The notes below the pieces were generated by a model. The model ran no database searches and was not told the origin of the DNA. It saw only the letters and a program-made list of their open reading frames with translations. Made by a program: the position numbers and the translations under genes. DNA of 5,587 nt, taken from assembly GCA_903839965.1 (NCBI GenBank), contig CAIMEK010000752.1:1-5587 (forward strand). Direction: 5' to 3'. Shown here one piece after another: positions 5,257 through 5,587 of the stretch. Within the stretch, counting starts at the first letter, position 1. Every line of letters begins with the position of its first letter. The stretch comes from an uncultured Acetobacteraceae bacterium. Lineage in GTDB: Bacteria; Pseudomonadota; Alphaproteobacteria; Acetobacterales; Acetobacteraceae.

Positions 5257-5587
5257 CGACCGTCCAGGGCAGCGGCTGCAACGAGGCGGTCGGGGGACGG
5301 CCCTGCAGCCAGGCCGGCAGGTTTTCGCGCCGGGGGGCGGGCAGCCTGGGGCGGGGGCGGCGGAGGCGCGGCTTGCGGGGCTGGCGCGGCTTGCGCGGCT
5401 TGCGGGGAAGCACGGCGATGCCGAGCATGCGGCGCACGGGCTGCAGCAGATGGGCCAGCGCCGGGGTGCGGGCGAGCAGGTCGGCGACCGCGGGCTCGGC
5501 CAGCAACGCCTCCAGTTGGTTGCCGATGATGGCGGCCTCGGAGCCGGTGGCCTTCAGCAGCCAGGCCGGGGTGCTGGGGACGCGCGG
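5237..5587 (-). CDS. Hypothetical protein, C-terminal part, with Arg/Lys/Pro-rich segment
   Basis: The minus-strand frame is open from the right edge to a TGA at 5239-5237, giving the last 116 residues; the start is outside the window. A TTG at 5506 could be an internal start, but the upstream residues continue in the same protein-like style (PAWLLKATGSEAAIIGNQLE), so a larger gene is more likely. The visible part has an Ala/Leu-rich, probably helical region ending in VRRMLGIAVL, then a strongly basic low-complexity stretch of KPR/QPR repeats, then a tail with ENLPAWLQGRPP and PWTVEKTRRS. I do not recognise a family. Such a basic tail could bind nucleic acid or membrane surfaces, but nothing visible proves it. 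The gene converges on the Rieske gene. Confidence 0.6.
   Translation of the reverse strand, partial: PRVPSTPAWLLKATGSEAAIIGNQLEALLAEPAVADLLARTPALAHLLQPVRRMLGIAVLPRKPRKPRQPRKPRLRRPRPRLPAPRRENLPAWLQGRPPTASLQPLPWTVEKTRRS
5367..5402 (-). repeat. 9-bp tandem repeats encoding KPR/QPR units
   Basis: Four 9-bp units lie end to end at 5367-5375, 5376-5384, 5385-5393 and 5394-5402. Three are identical (CGCGGCTTG on the plus strand) and one differs at two positions. In the minus-strand reading frame they give KPR, KPR, QPR and KPR. A unit length that is a multiple of three lets the copy number change without breaking the frame. Confidence 0.8.

Noticed and set aside
1..5587. CRISPR array, insertion sequence ends, tRNA or rRNA genes
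   Set aside because: No regularly spaced direct repeats, transposase-like frame, terminal inverted repeats or tRNA-like cloverleaf sequence was seen.

Overview
The window is very GC-rich (roughly two-thirds G+C or more by eye). Codon use, the AroE subtype and the ABC-transporter subtype suggest a high-GC alphaproteobacterium, perhaps from the Rhodospirillales/Acetobacteraceae. That assignment is an inference: the window has no rRNA, tRNA or other firm taxonomic marker.

Positions 1 to 4664 hold one co-directional block on the minus strand. In transcription order it has an AroE-type shikimate dehydrogenase (4664-3819), a 109-bp gap with a weak candidate promoter, and then a tightly packed five-gene run. 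The run comprises a periplasmic binding protein of the lysine/arginine/ornithine-opine type (3708-2860), a HisQ-like permease (2845-2132), a HisM-like permease (2135-1443), a HisP-like ATPase (1446-655), and the N-terminal half of an M20-family N-carbamoyl-amino-acid/allantoate amidohydrolase (644 to beyond the left edge). The permease and ATPase genes overlap by ATGA, and the hydrolase's Shine-Dalgarno overlaps the ATPase stop codon. This is the layout of a translationally coupled uptake-and-use operon: bind and import a polar, amino-acid-like nitrogen compound, then hydrolyse a carbamoyl/ureido or amide bond in the cytoplasm.

Positions 4665-4867 are a divergent intergenic region containing an 8-bp inverted repeat. 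To its right, on the plus strand, is a small stand-alone Rieske [2Fe-2S] ferredoxin (4868-5197) of the type that feeds ring-hydroxylating oxygenases; no oxygenase or reductase gene is in view. Its stop codon lies inside a 22-bp operator-like dyad (5194-5215) in a short AT-rich patch, followed by a clear rho-independent terminator (5231-5256).

The right end (5237-5587) is the C-terminal part of an unrecognised minus-strand protein with an Arg/Pro/Lys-rich low-complexity segment built on 9-bp tandem repeats. It converges on the Rieske gene, and its stop codon lies in the loop of the Rieske terminator.

No mobile element, CRISPR array or RNA gene was found, and most of the window is an ordinary transport operon. 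The points most worth a second look are: ligand-site and active-site substitutions in the binding protein, the AroE homologue and the M20 hydrolase, which together hint at an unusual substrate; a tandem duplication that doubles the ATPase start codon; and an operator-like dyad stranded between two convergent gene ends.
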